Shown: positions 17,201-26,273, numbered from the stretch's first letter. The stretch: DNA of 64,000 nt from Sanguibacter gelidistatuariae (GCF_900096585.1 NZ_FMYH01000001.1:248001-312000); one strand, 5' to 3'. Notes: generated by a model from the letters alone, not told the origin. Numbers and translations: made by a program.

Positions 17201-18064
17201 GACGAGGCCGGGCAGTTCTCCCTGGCCAACACCCTCGCAGTGTCCCTCGCCGCGCAGAACCTGCTGCTGCTGGGCGACCCGCAGCAGCTCCCCCAGGTGA
17301 CTCAGGGGACCCACCCCGAGCCGGTAGACACGTCCGCGCTGGGCTGGATCGCCCGCGGTCAGGACGCCCTGCCGGCCGACCGCGGCTACTTCCTCGAACG
17401 CAGCTGGCGCATGCACCCCGCCCTGTGCGCCCCGATCTCCCGCCTCTCCTACGCCGGCCGCCTCACGAGCGAGGAGGCTCCGGCGGCGCGCCACCTGGAG
17501 GGTCTGGCCCCCGGCGTGCACGTCGTCGAGGTCGCCCACCGAGGCCGTTCGGTCGCCTCCCCCGAGGAAGCCGCCGAGGTCGTCCGCCAGGTCGGGTCGC
17601 TGCTCGGGAACGCCTGGACCCCGGCCGACGGCGCGGCCCCGCGCCCGCTCGACGCCGGCGATGTGCTCGTGGTCGCCGGATACAACGCCCAGCGCGCGCT
17701 GATCACCGCCGAGCTGCGCGCGGCCGGGTTCGACGGCGTGCGGGTGGGGACCGTGGACAAGTTCCAGGGCCAGGAGGCCGCCGTGGTCATCGTCAGCATG
17801 GCGGCGTCCTCGGCCGGTGACGTGCCCCGTGGGATGAGCTTCCTGCTCTCGCGCAACCGGGTCAACGTGGCGGTCTCGCGCGGGCAGTGGGCCGCGATCG
17901 TCGTCCGGTCCCCGGCCCTGACGGACTTCCTGCCGACCACCCCGTCGTCCCTGGCGGAGCTGGGCGCCTTCATCGGCCTGTGCTCAACCGATTCCCGGCC
18001 CGCTGACCAGCCCGTATCTCCGGTCTCCGACGCACCCGCAGACCCCGCCCAGCCAACCATGTGA
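14285..18064 (+). CDS. TM0106-type RecB-like nuclease / RNase H-like / DNA2-NAM7 helicase fusion
   Basis: This 1259-residue protein joins three modules. Residues about 1-260 form a RecB-like PD-(D/E)xK nuclease (SASDLTLASTCEFALL, GRPDFLV near 150, VVDAKLARRAKVTALLQ near 185). A cysteine pair (CGTCADC) follows near 271, as in iron-sulfur or zinc-knuckle RecB proteins. Residues about 370-570 look like an RNase H-like exonuclease (LFFDFEGDPLW, then YNRYDCLSTLRLRDWLL). Residues about 840-1230 are a superfamily-1 helicase (P-loop QGPPGTGKTF, LLVIDEAGQF, LLLLGDPQQLPQV, NRVNVAVSRGQW). GTG 14285 has GGGAGG five bases upstream. It probably acts in DNA or RNA processing; it stands alone, without defence partners. 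Confidence 0.88.
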   Translation: MFLLDDVLISSASDLTLASTCEFALLRTLDRRLGRAAGGPETADSPDAMLERTAELGLAHEARVLAGYVAEFGHHTPPLPDDGAPVAEPITSGDAPAGADGGAHGVVHLGGNWETAADLRAAHAQTVAYLRAGVDVVSQGTLFDGRFLGRPDFLVRTTPTAETDAETAVETAQVTAQVTAQITVVDAKLARRAKVTALLQLAAYADQLLAAGIPVAPKLRLVLGDASYSEHALSDILPVYRERRARLETLLDTHRAEPDAVTWDDERYLACGTCADCRHEVTARRDPLLVAGLTIAQRTRLRDAGLTTIDALATSAGPVPGISARTLAVLREQAALQVAQDTRPSLPDGRPDVQAVVFATEALSALPSPNAGDLFFDFEGDPLWAERGSSDWGLEYLFGLHDADSPDGSPGAFRTFWAHDRAQERAALLDFFALVGERRRAYPAMHVFHYAPYEVTALRRLVGRHGVGEEQLDDLLREGVLVDLYATVRQSVRVSQPSYSIKKLEPLYMGDVRRDEALDNAADSITEYARACALREAGDPAAEKVLELIADYNRYDCLSTLRLRDWLLARGAENGVEPREPSEAEPEHDDEPVEADPLFDALLELAGPAATAAHADRSDDDQALLMLGAALGYHRREDKPFWWEHFDRLTAPADEWSATRDVLVADDVRLKRDWYKEGSQRSLRREVTLIGTLATGSALTAGSSVWCIYDAPLPAGLEAPAGGIRQVSGSSTVLWVGLDGEGRDMVVVEEVLKKELEPYAELPMAVGPGRPVPTGLVEGAVRELAQVALRTLQSPSGSFPAQSALDLLRRMPPQLRAEDGDDSDFDETDGPAGLPPVGSGKGAYISAITAAVRALDRSYLAVQGPPGTGKTFVGARVIERLVRSGWHVGVVAPSHAVVEHLLDTIVEAGVPGYRVGKKPVDDSPHAWTSIPDKKQGKFLGEHREHGCVIGGTAWDFTNGSKIGRRSLDLLVIDEAGQFSLANTLAVSLAAQNLLLLGDPQQLPQVTQGTHPEPVDTSALGWIARGQDALPADRGYFLERSWRMHPALCAPISRLSYAGRLTSEEAPAARHLEGLAPGVHVVEVAHRGRSVASPEEAAEVVRQVGSLLGNAWTPADGAAPRPLDAGDVLVVAGYNAQRALITAELRAAGFDGVRVGTVDKFQGQEAAVVIVSMAASSAGDVPRGMSFLLSRNRVNVAVSRGQWAAIVVRSPALTDFLPTTPSSLAELGAFIGLCSTDSRPADQPVSPVSDAPADPAQPTM

Positions 18065-18164
18065 CCGACACCTCTAGCCATCAGGGCCAGATGCCTGTAC
18101 TCTGTTCATTGAAGTTGCTGTGCCTCTCATGTCTTTGCCGCTCAGGGTTCATGCCCGCGGATCT

Positions 18165-18245
18165 TGTTCTTTCAAGAGTTGACGACGGAACACCGTGACG
18201 AACGGCTTCGAATCGCGAAGTCGTCCGACGACTCTTGAAGGAGTA
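18165..18245 (+). promoter_or_regulatory. Structured cold-shock 5' leader that can mask the ribosome-binding site (copy 1)
   Basis: TTCAAGAGT (18171-18179) pairs perfectly with ACTCTTGAA (18231-18239). The helix continues through 18165-18170 pairing with 18240-18245 (T-A, G-U, U-G, U-A, C-G, U-G), which covers the GGAG site at 18240-18243. The loop holds the block GACGACGGAACACCGTGACG, which is shared with the second copy at 21898. Confidence 0.7.
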
Positions 18246-18250
18246 TCGAA

Positions 18251-18454
18251 ATGACTGTTGGAACTGTGAAGTGGTTCAACGCTGAAAAGGGCTTCGGCTT
18301 CATTGCACCCGAGGACGGCTCGGCTGACGTGTTCGCGCACTACTCCGCGATCGCCTCCTCCGGCTACCGCTCGCTCGACGAGAACCAGAAGGTTGAGTTC
18401 GACGTCACCCAGGGCCCCAAGGGCCCCCAGGCTGAGAACATCCGCCCCCTCTGA
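18251..18454 (+). CDS. cspA: Cold-shock domain protein (CspA family), copy 1
   Basis: The 67-residue single cold-shock domain has both RNA-binding motifs, KGFGFI and DVFAHYSAI, preceded by [10 protein letters not shown]. It binds single-stranded RNA or DNA and melts mRNA structure at low temperature. The second copy at 21985 differs at only five residues. A structured leader and a strong terminator make it a single-gene transcript. The GAAGGAG site lies in the leader helix. Confidence 0.97.
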   Translation: MTVGTVKWFNAEKGFGFIAPEDGSADVFAHYSAIASSGYRSLDENQKVEFDVTQGPKGPQAENIRPL

Positions 18455-18509
18455 TCTCTTTCCTCTCGATCACGGCCTCGTGCCGCTGATCAAGGATTGA
18501 CATCTTTCA

Positions 18510-18542
18510 CGAATGCCCCGGGCCTTGTGCCCGGGGCATTCG
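18510..18542 (+). terminator. Rho-independent-like terminator of csp copy 1
   Basis: The 14-bp perfect stem CGAATGCCCCGGGC / GCCCGGGGCATTCG has a 5-base loop and is followed by TATGTCTT. Confidence 0.88.
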
Positions 18543-18678
18543 TATGTCTTCACCACGTCACCACCTCTGCGCGCCTCCACGCCAGGCACAGTCGCCTAGC
18601 CTGAGAGAACGAGCGCAACTCATCTGGTGACGAAGCATCACGTGCGACCCTCGCTCTCCCCACTCCTTCGGAGGACAG

Positions 18679-19767
18679 ATGAGCGCCACGCTCACCGCTG
18701 ACAGCCCGCGCCCGCCCGACGGCTCCCCTCGCCAGCGGCAAGTGACCGACTTCGCCGAGATCTCCAGTCAGATCCAGGCCGCCGGCCTGATGCGCCGCCG
18801 CTACGGCTACTACTGGGCCAAGCTCGTCGGCATGGTCGCAGTGTTCGCCGCCTTCGTCGCGGCCTTCCTGTGGATCGGCGACTCGTGGTGGCAGATGCCC
18901 ATGGCTGCCCTGCTCGCGGTCGTCCTCACCCAGACTGCCTTCCTCGGCCACGACGCCGCACACCGCCAGATGTTCCGTTCCGGGCGCTGGAACGAGTGGG
19001 TCAGCCTCATCGTCGCGAACCTCTTCGTCGGGCTGAGCTACGGCTGGTGGCAGAACAAGCACACCCGCCACCACGGCAACCCCAACAAGGAGACCGTCGA
19101 CCCGGACATCGACCTCCCCGTCCTGGCCTTCACCCCCGACCAGGCCGCGGCCCGCACCTCACGCCTGGGCCGCTGGTTCGCGACCCGCCAGGGCTGGTTC
19201 TTCTTCCCGCTGCTCCTGCTCGAGGGGCTCGACCTGCACTTCCAAGGCCTCAAGCGGGTCTTCGGCCGCGAGCGCATCGCCCGCCGCTGGGCCGAGATCA
19301 CCTTCCTCAGCGTCCGGCTCATCGGATACTTCGCCCTCGTGCTGCTGGTCCTCTCCCCGGGCAAGGCCGCCGTCTTCCTCGCGATCCAGATGGGCCTCTT
19401 CGGGCTGTACATGGGCGGGTCCTTCGCCCCGAACCACAAGGGCATGCCGATCGTCCCCAAGGACGTGAAGATCGACTTCCTGCGCCGTCAGGTCCTCATG
19501 AGCCGCAACGTCACGACCGGCCGCTTCATGGACACCGCGCTCGGCGGGCTCAACTACCAGATCGAGCACCACCTGTTCCCGAGCATGCCGCGTCCCCACC
19601 TGCGCCTGGCCCAGCCGATCATCGAGCGGTTCTGCGCCGAGAAGGGTGTCCTGTACACCCAGACCGGACTGTTTGCGTCCTACGGGATCGTCATCCGCTA
19701 CCTCAACCGCGTCGGCCTGGGCGACCGCGACAACTTCACCTGCCCCCTAGTCCGCTCCTACCGCTAA
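18679..19767 (+). CDS. Membrane fatty acid desaturase (acyl-lipid/acyl-CoA, DesA3-like)
   Basis: This 362-residue di-iron desaturase has three histidine boxes: GHDAAH, HTRHH and QIEHHLFP. There are paired membrane segments before and between them (LVGMVAVFAAFVAAFLWIG; LIGYFALVLLVLSPG). The QxxHH form of the third box is found in front-end (delta-5/6) and DesA3-type enzymes. It would introduce double bonds into membrane acyl chains and so raise fluidity in the cold. The position between two cold-shock genes fits a cold-adaptation role, although the genes are transcribed separately. GGAGG precedes the ATG. Confidence 0.92.
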   Translation: MSATLTADSPRPPDGSPRQRQVTDFAEISSQIQAAGLMRRRYGYYWAKLVGMVAVFAAFVAAFLWIGDSWWQMPMAALLAVVLTQTAFLGHDAAHRQMFRSGRWNEWVSLIVANLFVGLSYGWWQNKHTRHHGNPNKETVDPDIDLPVLAFTPDQAAARTSRLGRWFATRQGWFFFPLLLLEGLDLHFQGLKRVFGRERIARRWAEITFLSVRLIGYFALVLLVLSPGKAAVFLAIQMGLFGLYMGGSFAPNHKGMPIVPKDVKIDFLRRQVLMSRNVTTGRFMDTALGGLNYQIEHHLFPSMPRPHLRLAQPIIERFCAEKGVLYTQTGLFASYGIVIRYLNRVGLGDRDNFTCPLVRSYR

Positions 19768-19791
19768 CCCGCGCAGCCGCCCCCGCATCCC

Positions 19792-19850
19792 GCTGAGTGC
19801 TGGGTATTACACGCGACGCCGGCGTTTCGGTGCAATACCCAGTACTCAGC
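19792..19850. repeat. Intergenic inverted repeat (element C)
   Basis: The two arms start and end with GCTGAGTGC / GTACTCAGC and share the core TGGGTATT (pairing AATACCCA). The inner part is ACACGCGACGCC against GGCGTTTCGGTG. Mismatches are few. The element is flanked by CCCCC upstream and GGGGG downstream. It lies 25 bases after the desaturase stop and could act as its terminator. It is closely related to element D at 21672. Confidence 0.8.
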
Positions 19851-19960
19851 AAGGGGGACGGGGTGGGTTTTAGGGGTGGCGACCGGCTAGCCTCGGTAGT
19901 GAGAGGACGCGTGCTGGCTGTCCTCAACAGATTCCTCGAGACAACAGCGGGAGCCGCCCA

Positions 19961-21637
19961 GTGGCCAATGTCGTGAGCACCCAGGTCCAGACCGCGCAGG
20001 GCACTCTGCGCGGCGCGCTCACCCCCACCGGGCTGCGCGCCTTCCGCGCCATCCCGTATGCCGCTCCGCCCGTGGGCAATCTCCGGTTCCGCGCCCCCCG
20101 GCCGCCCGAACGCTGGACCGGCGTCCGCAACGCGATGCACCACGGCCCCGTCGCCCCGCAGCGGATCAGCCAGTACTACTCGGCCGCCGGACCCGACACC
20201 GATCAGTCCGAGGACTGCCTCACGCTCAGCGTCCTCACCCCCGCGGCCAGCTCGCCCGTTCTGCCCGACGCCGGCCCGTCCCTCTCCCCGCCCGACGCCG
20301 CTGCGCCGTCGGCCATGCGCGCGTCGTCGGCCATGCGAACGTCGTCGGCCATGCGAACGTCGTCGGCCATGCCCGACGCCGGCCCTGCCGCTGGGAGCGC
20401 CGCGCCGGATGCGGACCCCGCGGCGCTGCGCCCGGTCATCGTGTGGTTCCACGGCGGTGCGTTCGTCCGCGGGGCCGGGTCGGCGCCCGCCTACGCCGGA
20501 GACGCCCTCGTCGAGCACGGCGACGCGGTCCTGGTCACGGTGAACTACCGGCTCGGCGCACTCGGCTTCCTCGACTTCTCCCAGTTCTCCACGCCGCAGC
20601 GGGTCTTCGAGTCCAACCTGGGCCTGCGGGACATGGTCGCCGCCCTCGAGTGGGTGCAACGCAACATCGCGGCCTTCGGAGGCGACCCGTCGAACGTGAC
20701 CATCGCCGGGCAGTCCGCCGGCGCGACCGCGGTGACCACGCTCATGTGCGTGCCCTCCGCGGCAGGGCTGTTCCACAGGGCGATCGCGCAGAGCCCCGCG
20801 GTCGCCGCGGTCTACGGCGCAGAGCGCGCCGCCGGTTGGGCCCGGGACTTCATCAACTGGCTGCACACGACCGAGAGCCTCGCGGTCGACGCGCTGCTCG
20901 GTGCCCCGCCCACCGAGCTTGTCGCGGCGGCCACCCGGCTCATGGCCCTGACCCAGGTCGAGACCCCGGGTGCGATGTGCATGAGCCCGGTCGTCGACGG
21001 GGACTTCCTGCCCGAGCACCCGATCGACGTGCTGGCCGCCGGCCGCGCGCACCCGGTCCCGCTGCTCATCGGCTCGACCAAGCACGAGGGCGCGCTCTTC
21101 GCGACGGCGAGGCCTGGGCTGCTGCCGATCAGCGCCGAGTCGATCAACCTCATGTTCGAGATCACCGACCCGGGCGCCCAGCTCAAGGTCCTCTCCGCCT
21201 ACCCGGGGTACCCGAGCAAGCGGGCGCGGGCCCAGCTCGTCGGCGATGCGGCCTTCTGGGTGCCCGGCGTGCATGCCGCCCAGGGTCACGCGACCGTCGC
21301 CCCGACCTTCGTCTACCGCTACGACTTCACGACGGCGGCCCTCAACCTCAAGGGGCACGGTGCCACCCACGGGACGGATCTGCTGCCGGTGTTCGGCAAC
21401 CTGGACTCGTCGCGCGGCCGGGCGGCCACGATGCTCGGCGGCAGCGAGGAGCTGGCCGGGGTGAGCGAACGGATGCAGGACCAGTGGCTCACCTTCGCCC
21501 GCACCGGCGCTGTGAGCTGGCCGGTCTACGACGACGTCGACCGCCCGACGAAGATCTTCTCGACCACGGACCGCCTGATCAGCGACCCCGGCCGGGAGCG
21601 CCGCCGAGCCTGGGACTCCGTAGCCACCTACCGCTGA
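19961..21637 (+). CDS. Type-B carboxylesterase/lipase
   Basis: This 558-residue alpha/beta hydrolase has the type-B hallmarks SEDCLTLSV, the oxyanion motif FHGGAFVRGAG, the nucleophile elbow GQSAGA, a catalytic acid region STKHEGALF and a histidine in HGTDLLPVFG. No signal peptide is visible, so it is probably cytoplasmic. A low-complexity Ala/Ser/Pro insert of about 50 residues after SEDCLTLSVLTP contains tandem SSAMRT units. GTG 19961 with GGGAG upstream is the chosen start. The substrate is unknown (ester, carbamate or para-nitrobenzyl type). Confidence 0.9.
   Translation: MANVVSTQVQTAQGTLRGALTPTGLRAFRAIPYAAPPVGNLRFRAPRPPERWTGVRNAMHHGPVAPQRISQYYSAAGPDTDQSEDCLTLSVLTPAASSPVLPDAGPSLSPPDAAAPSAMRASSAMRTSSAMRTSSAMPDAGPAAGSAAPDADPAALRPVIVWFHGGAFVRGAGSAPAYAGDALVEHGDAVLVTVNYRLGALGFLDFSQFSTPQRVFESNLGLRDMVAALEWVQRNIAAFGGDPSNVTIAGQSAGATAVTTLMCVPSAAGLFHRAIAQSPAVAAVYGAERAAGWARDFINWLHTTESLAVDALLGAPPTELVAAATRLMALTQVETPGAMCMSPVVDGDFLPEHPIDVLAAGRAHPVPLLIGSTKHEGALFATARPGLLPISAESINLMFEITDPGAQLKVLSAYPGYPSKRARAQLVGDAAFWVPGVHAAQGHATVAPTFVYRYDFTTAALNLKGHGATHGTDLLPVFGNLDSSRGRAATMLGGSEELAGVSERMQDQWLTFARTGAVSWPVYDDVDRPTKIFSTTDRLISDPGRERRRAWDSVATYR
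20308..20375 (+). repeat. In-frame 18-bp tandem repeat inside the esterase gene
   Basis: The unit encodes SSAMRT and is present about four times (AMRA, AMRT, AMRT, AMPD endings). Because 18 is a multiple of 3, copy-number change would not shift the frame. Confidence 0.8.
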
Positions 21638-21671
21638 CCCGCCCACCCCTTCCCCCACCCCCAACTAATCC

Positions 21672-21732
21672 GCTGAGTGCTGGGTTTTACACGTGAAATG
21701 GGCCGTTTCGCGTGTAAAACCCAGCACTCGGC
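21672..21732. repeat. Intergenic inverted repeat (element D)
   Basis: The arms are GCTGAGTGCTGGGTTTTACA and its complement ending GCACTCGGC. The centre is CGTGAAATGGGCC against GGCCGTTTCGCG. It is flanked by CCCCC and GGGGG. It lies 34 bases after the esterase stop. Its outer word TGGGTTTT differs from the TGGGTATT of element C by one base, with the matching change in the other arm. Confidence 0.8.
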
Positions 21733-21897
21733 GAGGGGGTGGGATGGGCGGGTTATCGGCGGGTTGTGGACGGTTGGGGCTCGGGATCTGAGAAATGGCT
21801 CTCAGACCTAGCGCGTATCCCCCAGACATGACTAAAGTAGGCCGCGAAGTTGCAGTGCATCGCACGTCTCACCTGCACCGACGCGAGTCGGGGTAGT

Positions 21898-21985
21898 TCT
21901 TGATCTTCAGGAGTGGACGACGAACACCGTGACGAGCGGCCTCCACAGGGGAGACCGTTTGACAACTCTTGAAGGAGTATCAAGA
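21898..21985 (+). promoter_or_regulatory. Structured cold-shock 5' leader (copy 2)
   Basis: TCTTGAT (21898-21904) can pair with ATCAAGA (21979-21985), which includes the first base of the start codon. CTTCAGGAG (21905-21913) pairs with CTCTTGAAG (21966-21974) through one G-U wobble. The GGAGT site falls in the bulge between the two helices. The loop carries GACGACGAACACCGTGACG, as in copy 1. Confidence 0.7.
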
Positions 21986-22188
21986 TGGCTGTTGGGACCG
22001 TGAAGTGGTTCAACGCAGAAAAGGGCTTCGGCTTCATCGCACCTGAGGACGGCAGCGCTGACGTGTTCGCCCACTACTCGGCGATCCAGAGCTCGGGCTA
22101 CCGCTCGCTCGACGAGAACCAGAAGGTCGAGTTCGACATCACACAGGGCCCCAAGGGCCCGCAGGCGGAGAACATCCGCCCGGTCTGA
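21985..22188 (+). CDS. cspA: Cold-shock domain protein (CspA family), copy 2
   Basis: This 67-residue cold-shock protein carries KGFGFI and DVFAHYSAI. It differs from copy 1 (18251) mainly at the second residue, Ala34-to-Gln, Val-to-Ile and the last residue. Leader, coding sequence and terminator are arranged as in copy 1, which points to a duplication separated by the desaturase and esterase genes. Regulation is probably by the leader helix. Confidence 0.97.
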   Translation: MAVGTVKWFNAEKGFGFIAPEDGSADVFAHYSAIQSSGYRSLDENQKVEFDITQGPKGPQAENIRPV

Positions 22189-22217
22189 TCTCGCCTCGGC
22201 TAGATCCAGCACCATCT

Positions 22218-22249
22218 GTTGGCCCCGGACGGGAACGTCCGGGGCCAAC
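22218..22249 (+). terminator. Terminator of csp copy 2
   Basis: The 14-bp perfect stem GTTGGCCCCGGACG / CGTCCGGGGCCAAC closes a GGAA tetraloop. Confidence 0.88.
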
Positions 22250-22323
22250 GGCGTTCCCGGACCGCCGAGGGACCGCCGCCGCCAACCCCGAACTCCTCAT
22301 GACCACCGCCCGGGTGTCGATGG

Positions 22324-22965
22324 GTGAACGTGAGCGGAATCGAAGCGATCTCATCGCGCATCCTGGAGATCCAGACGACCGTCGCCTCCTTCTCCGCACG
22401 GGCCCAACCGGCCATGGGGACCCTGCTGACCCAGGCAACCTCTCAGTCGACGACGTTGCAGTCCGCGACCTCCTCCGCGACGGCCTTCGACCTGCTGCTC
22501 GCCCAGGCCCAAGCCACCACCACGACCGCCACCTCGACGCCTGGGACCTTCAGCCTCAACGCCGACGGGATCCCCAGCGACCTGGCCGCCTACGGCAACG
22601 GGCAGGTGCCGGCGGCCGCGCTCGCCTCGGTGGGCAGCACCGGACACAAGCTGTGGACCCCCGCGGCGGGCGCCTTCGAGACGCTGCTCGCGGCGGCGAA
22701 GGCCGACGGCGTCGACATCGGGATCACGGACTCCTACCGGACCTATGACAGCCAGGTCGACCTCGCCGAGCGCAAGGGCCTGTACTCCGACGGCGGGTTG
22801 GCGGCCAAACCCGGCACGAGCGACCACGGCTGGGGACTGAGCCTCGATCTCAAGCTCGACACCGCGGCGCTGAGCTGGATGCGCACGAACGGTGCGACCT
22901 ACGGCTTCGCCGAGGACGTCCCCCGGGAGCCGTGGCACTGGACGTTCCAGGGCGCCGACGCTTAG
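22324..22965 (+). CDS. M15-family D-Ala-D-Ala carboxypeptidase (VanY-like) with coiled N-terminus
   Basis: The C-terminal half of this 213-residue protein is an M15B zinc peptidase: SYRTYDSQVDLA, the SxHGxGxxxD signature in GTSDHGWGLSLDL, and the final EPWHWTF with the third zinc ligand. The first 70 residues (MNVSGIEAISSRILEIQ, then a Thr/Ser/Ala-rich stretch) have no signal peptide and resemble the N-termini of cell-wall hydrolases in actinobacterial flagellar clusters. GTG 22324 is the likely start, although the ribosome-binding site is weak. It cuts peptidoglycan stem peptides or a flagellar-assembly gap; export would need another route. Confidence 0.85.
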   Translation: MNVSGIEAISSRILEIQTTVASFSARAQPAMGTLLTQATSQSTTLQSATSSATAFDLLLAQAQATTTTATSTPGTFSLNADGIPSDLAAYGNGQVPAAALASVGSTGHKLWTPAAGAFETLLAAAKADGVDIGITDSYRTYDSQVDLAERKGLYSDGGLAAKPGTSDHGWGLSLDLKLDTAALSWMRTNGATYGFAEDVPREPWHWTFQGADA

Positions 22966-22973
22966 CCTTGTGC

Positions 22974-23013
22974 GGGCCTTCCAGCCGTTGTTCCTGGTGG
23001 GAGCGGAAGGCCC
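22974..23013 (+). terminator. Weak stem-loop after the M15 peptidase gene
   Basis: GGGCCTTCC (22974-22982) pairs with GGAAGGCCC (23005-23013) across a 22-base loop. It begins 9 bases after the stop codon. Confidence 0.4.
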
Positions 23014-23075
23014 CGATCCCGAAGCAGGAATTCAACCATGGGGACTTCTCCCCATGCGATTCACCCGGCTGGGCC

Positions 23076-23105
23076 TTGAACGGGTGGGACGGCCGGTCAT
23101 AGTGT
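23076..23105 (+). promoter_or_regulatory. Sigma-70-like promoter directly abutting a small ORF
   Basis: TTGAAC (23076-23081), an 18-base spacer and TAGTGT (23100-23105) are followed by 6 bases and the GTG at 23112. Transcription should therefore begin on the start codon. Confidence 0.55.
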
Positions 23106-23111
23106 CGCTAG

Positions 23112-23315
23112 GTGATCAGTCGTAAGCTCCAGACCTCGGCGGCGGCCCCCGCCACGCTCGTCTCGCTGGCGCGCGTCGGCATCGCCGGACTGTCCCTGGC
23201 ATCCCTCATCAGCGCAGATGCTGTCGAGCCCGCCACGGCCACAGTCCCTCAGGCCGCAACTGCGCCCACACTGGGCGCCGCGGTCACGATCCAACGGCTC
23301 CGCGCAAGCGTCTAG
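23112..23315 (+). CDS. Small hypothetical protein, probably exported or membrane-associated
   Basis: This 67-residue ORF encodes a basic N-terminus (MISRKLQTS), an Ala/Leu/Ser hydrophobic stretch (SLARVGIAGLSLASLI) and a Thr/Ala/Pro-rich tail. I recognise no family. The case for it being real rests on the well-spaced promoter with TAGTGT six bases before its GTG. Composition bias could also give such an ORF by chance in this GC-rich DNA. Confidence 0.4.
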   Translation: MISRKLQTSAAAPATLVSLARVGIAGLSLASLISADAVEPATATVPQAATAPTLGAAVTIQRLRASV

Positions 23316-23413
23316 CCACCGCCCCGTCGGCGCGCTCGACACGAGCGCCCTCCGTGTGAGCGGCGCCCTCCGTGTCCGCGTCGTCGCCGCTCAACGGCGC
23401 ATGACCGAGCCGC

Positions 23414-23923
23414 TCAACGGCGCAGGACCAGGCCGCGCACGTAGCCCGCCTGCCCGACGTGCTCGAAGTCGTCGGCGAGGATGCTCATCAGACGCACGGC
23501 CACCGTCACCGGCGGGTCGTAGGACTCATCGATCACCCGGGCGAGGTCATCGTCGTCGAGCGAGCCGATGACCTCCGACGTCCGGGCGAAGGTGCTCTCG
23601 TGGTAGGCCACGAGCTCCTCAGCCGACACCCCACGCACCGCAGCAACCTGGGCGCTCGTGTACCCGTAGCCGGTGTCGGCTGGATCGAGTCCAAGCCCGA
23701 GACGCTCCGCCCACCCCTCGGTGATCCACACCTGCTCCGTCCCGGCAATGTCGGCCACCTGCGCGTCCTGCACGCGGGAGATGTGCCAGAGCAGCCAGGA
23801 CAGGGAGTTGCCGTCGGGGTCCAGGCGATGCTCCAGCTGCTCCTTCGAGAGGCCGGAGGCGATCTCACGTACCTCGTCGTCGATCCGGGTGAATCCGTCG
23901 AGCAGCAGGTCGGTGGACTTCAT
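23414..23923 (-). CDS. DinB/DUF664-family protein (mycothiol-dependent enzyme fold)
   Basis: This 169-residue four-helix protein has the spaced metal-binding histidines of the DinB superfamily: WLLWHISRVQDAQ near residue 47, AYHESTF near 107 and DDFEHVGQAGYVRG near the C-terminus. Actinobacterial members include mycothiol S-transferases, so detoxification with mycothiol is a reasonable but unproven guess. It is divergent from the DUF255 gene, with 130 bases between the starts. Confidence 0.85.
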   Translation of the reverse strand: MKSTDLLLDGFTRIDDEVREIASGLSKEQLEHRLDPDGNSLSWLLWHISRVQDAQVADIAGTEQVWITEGWAERLGLGLDPADTGYGYTSAQVAAVRGVSAEELVAYHESTFARTSEVIGSLDDDDLARVIDESYDPPVTVAVRLMSILADDFEHVGQAGYVRGLVLRR

Positions 23924-24041
23924 CGAGGCTCCAGGTGCTCAGTGCCGATGTGGGCGAAGGCGGCTGAGGGTGGGTGAGTAGGGGCGGTGCCGATCATCTC
24001 CGATCCTCGTCCTCGGGCGGCACGTTGGCAACGGCGACGTC

Positions 24042-24047
24042 TACCGT
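24042..24047 (+). promoter_or_regulatory. Putative -10 element with very short leader for the DUF255 gene
   Basis: TACCGT is followed by six bases (GGAGGG) and then ATG 24054. The interval itself looks like a ribosome-binding site but lies too close to the start, so leaderless transcription is more likely. Confidence 0.45.
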
Positions 24048-24053
24048 GGAGGG

Positions 24054-26273
<2,220 letters not shown>

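Noticed and set aside
14951-17539. Long open frame of 862 codons on the minus strand
   Set aside because: It lies antisense to the nuclease-helicase gene, whose motifs are unmistakable. The antisense product is Arg/Gly/Val/Leu-biased text typical of GC-rich shadows.
14285-18064. Anti-phage defence system
   Set aside because: The helicase-nuclease has no partner genes, methylase, toxin or mobile-element markers nearby; housekeeping nucleic-acid processing is as likely.
19736-21664. 642-codon open frame on the minus strand across the esterase
   Set aside because: Antisense shadow of the carboxylesterase; it contains repetitive Gly/Arg/His runs and no domain.
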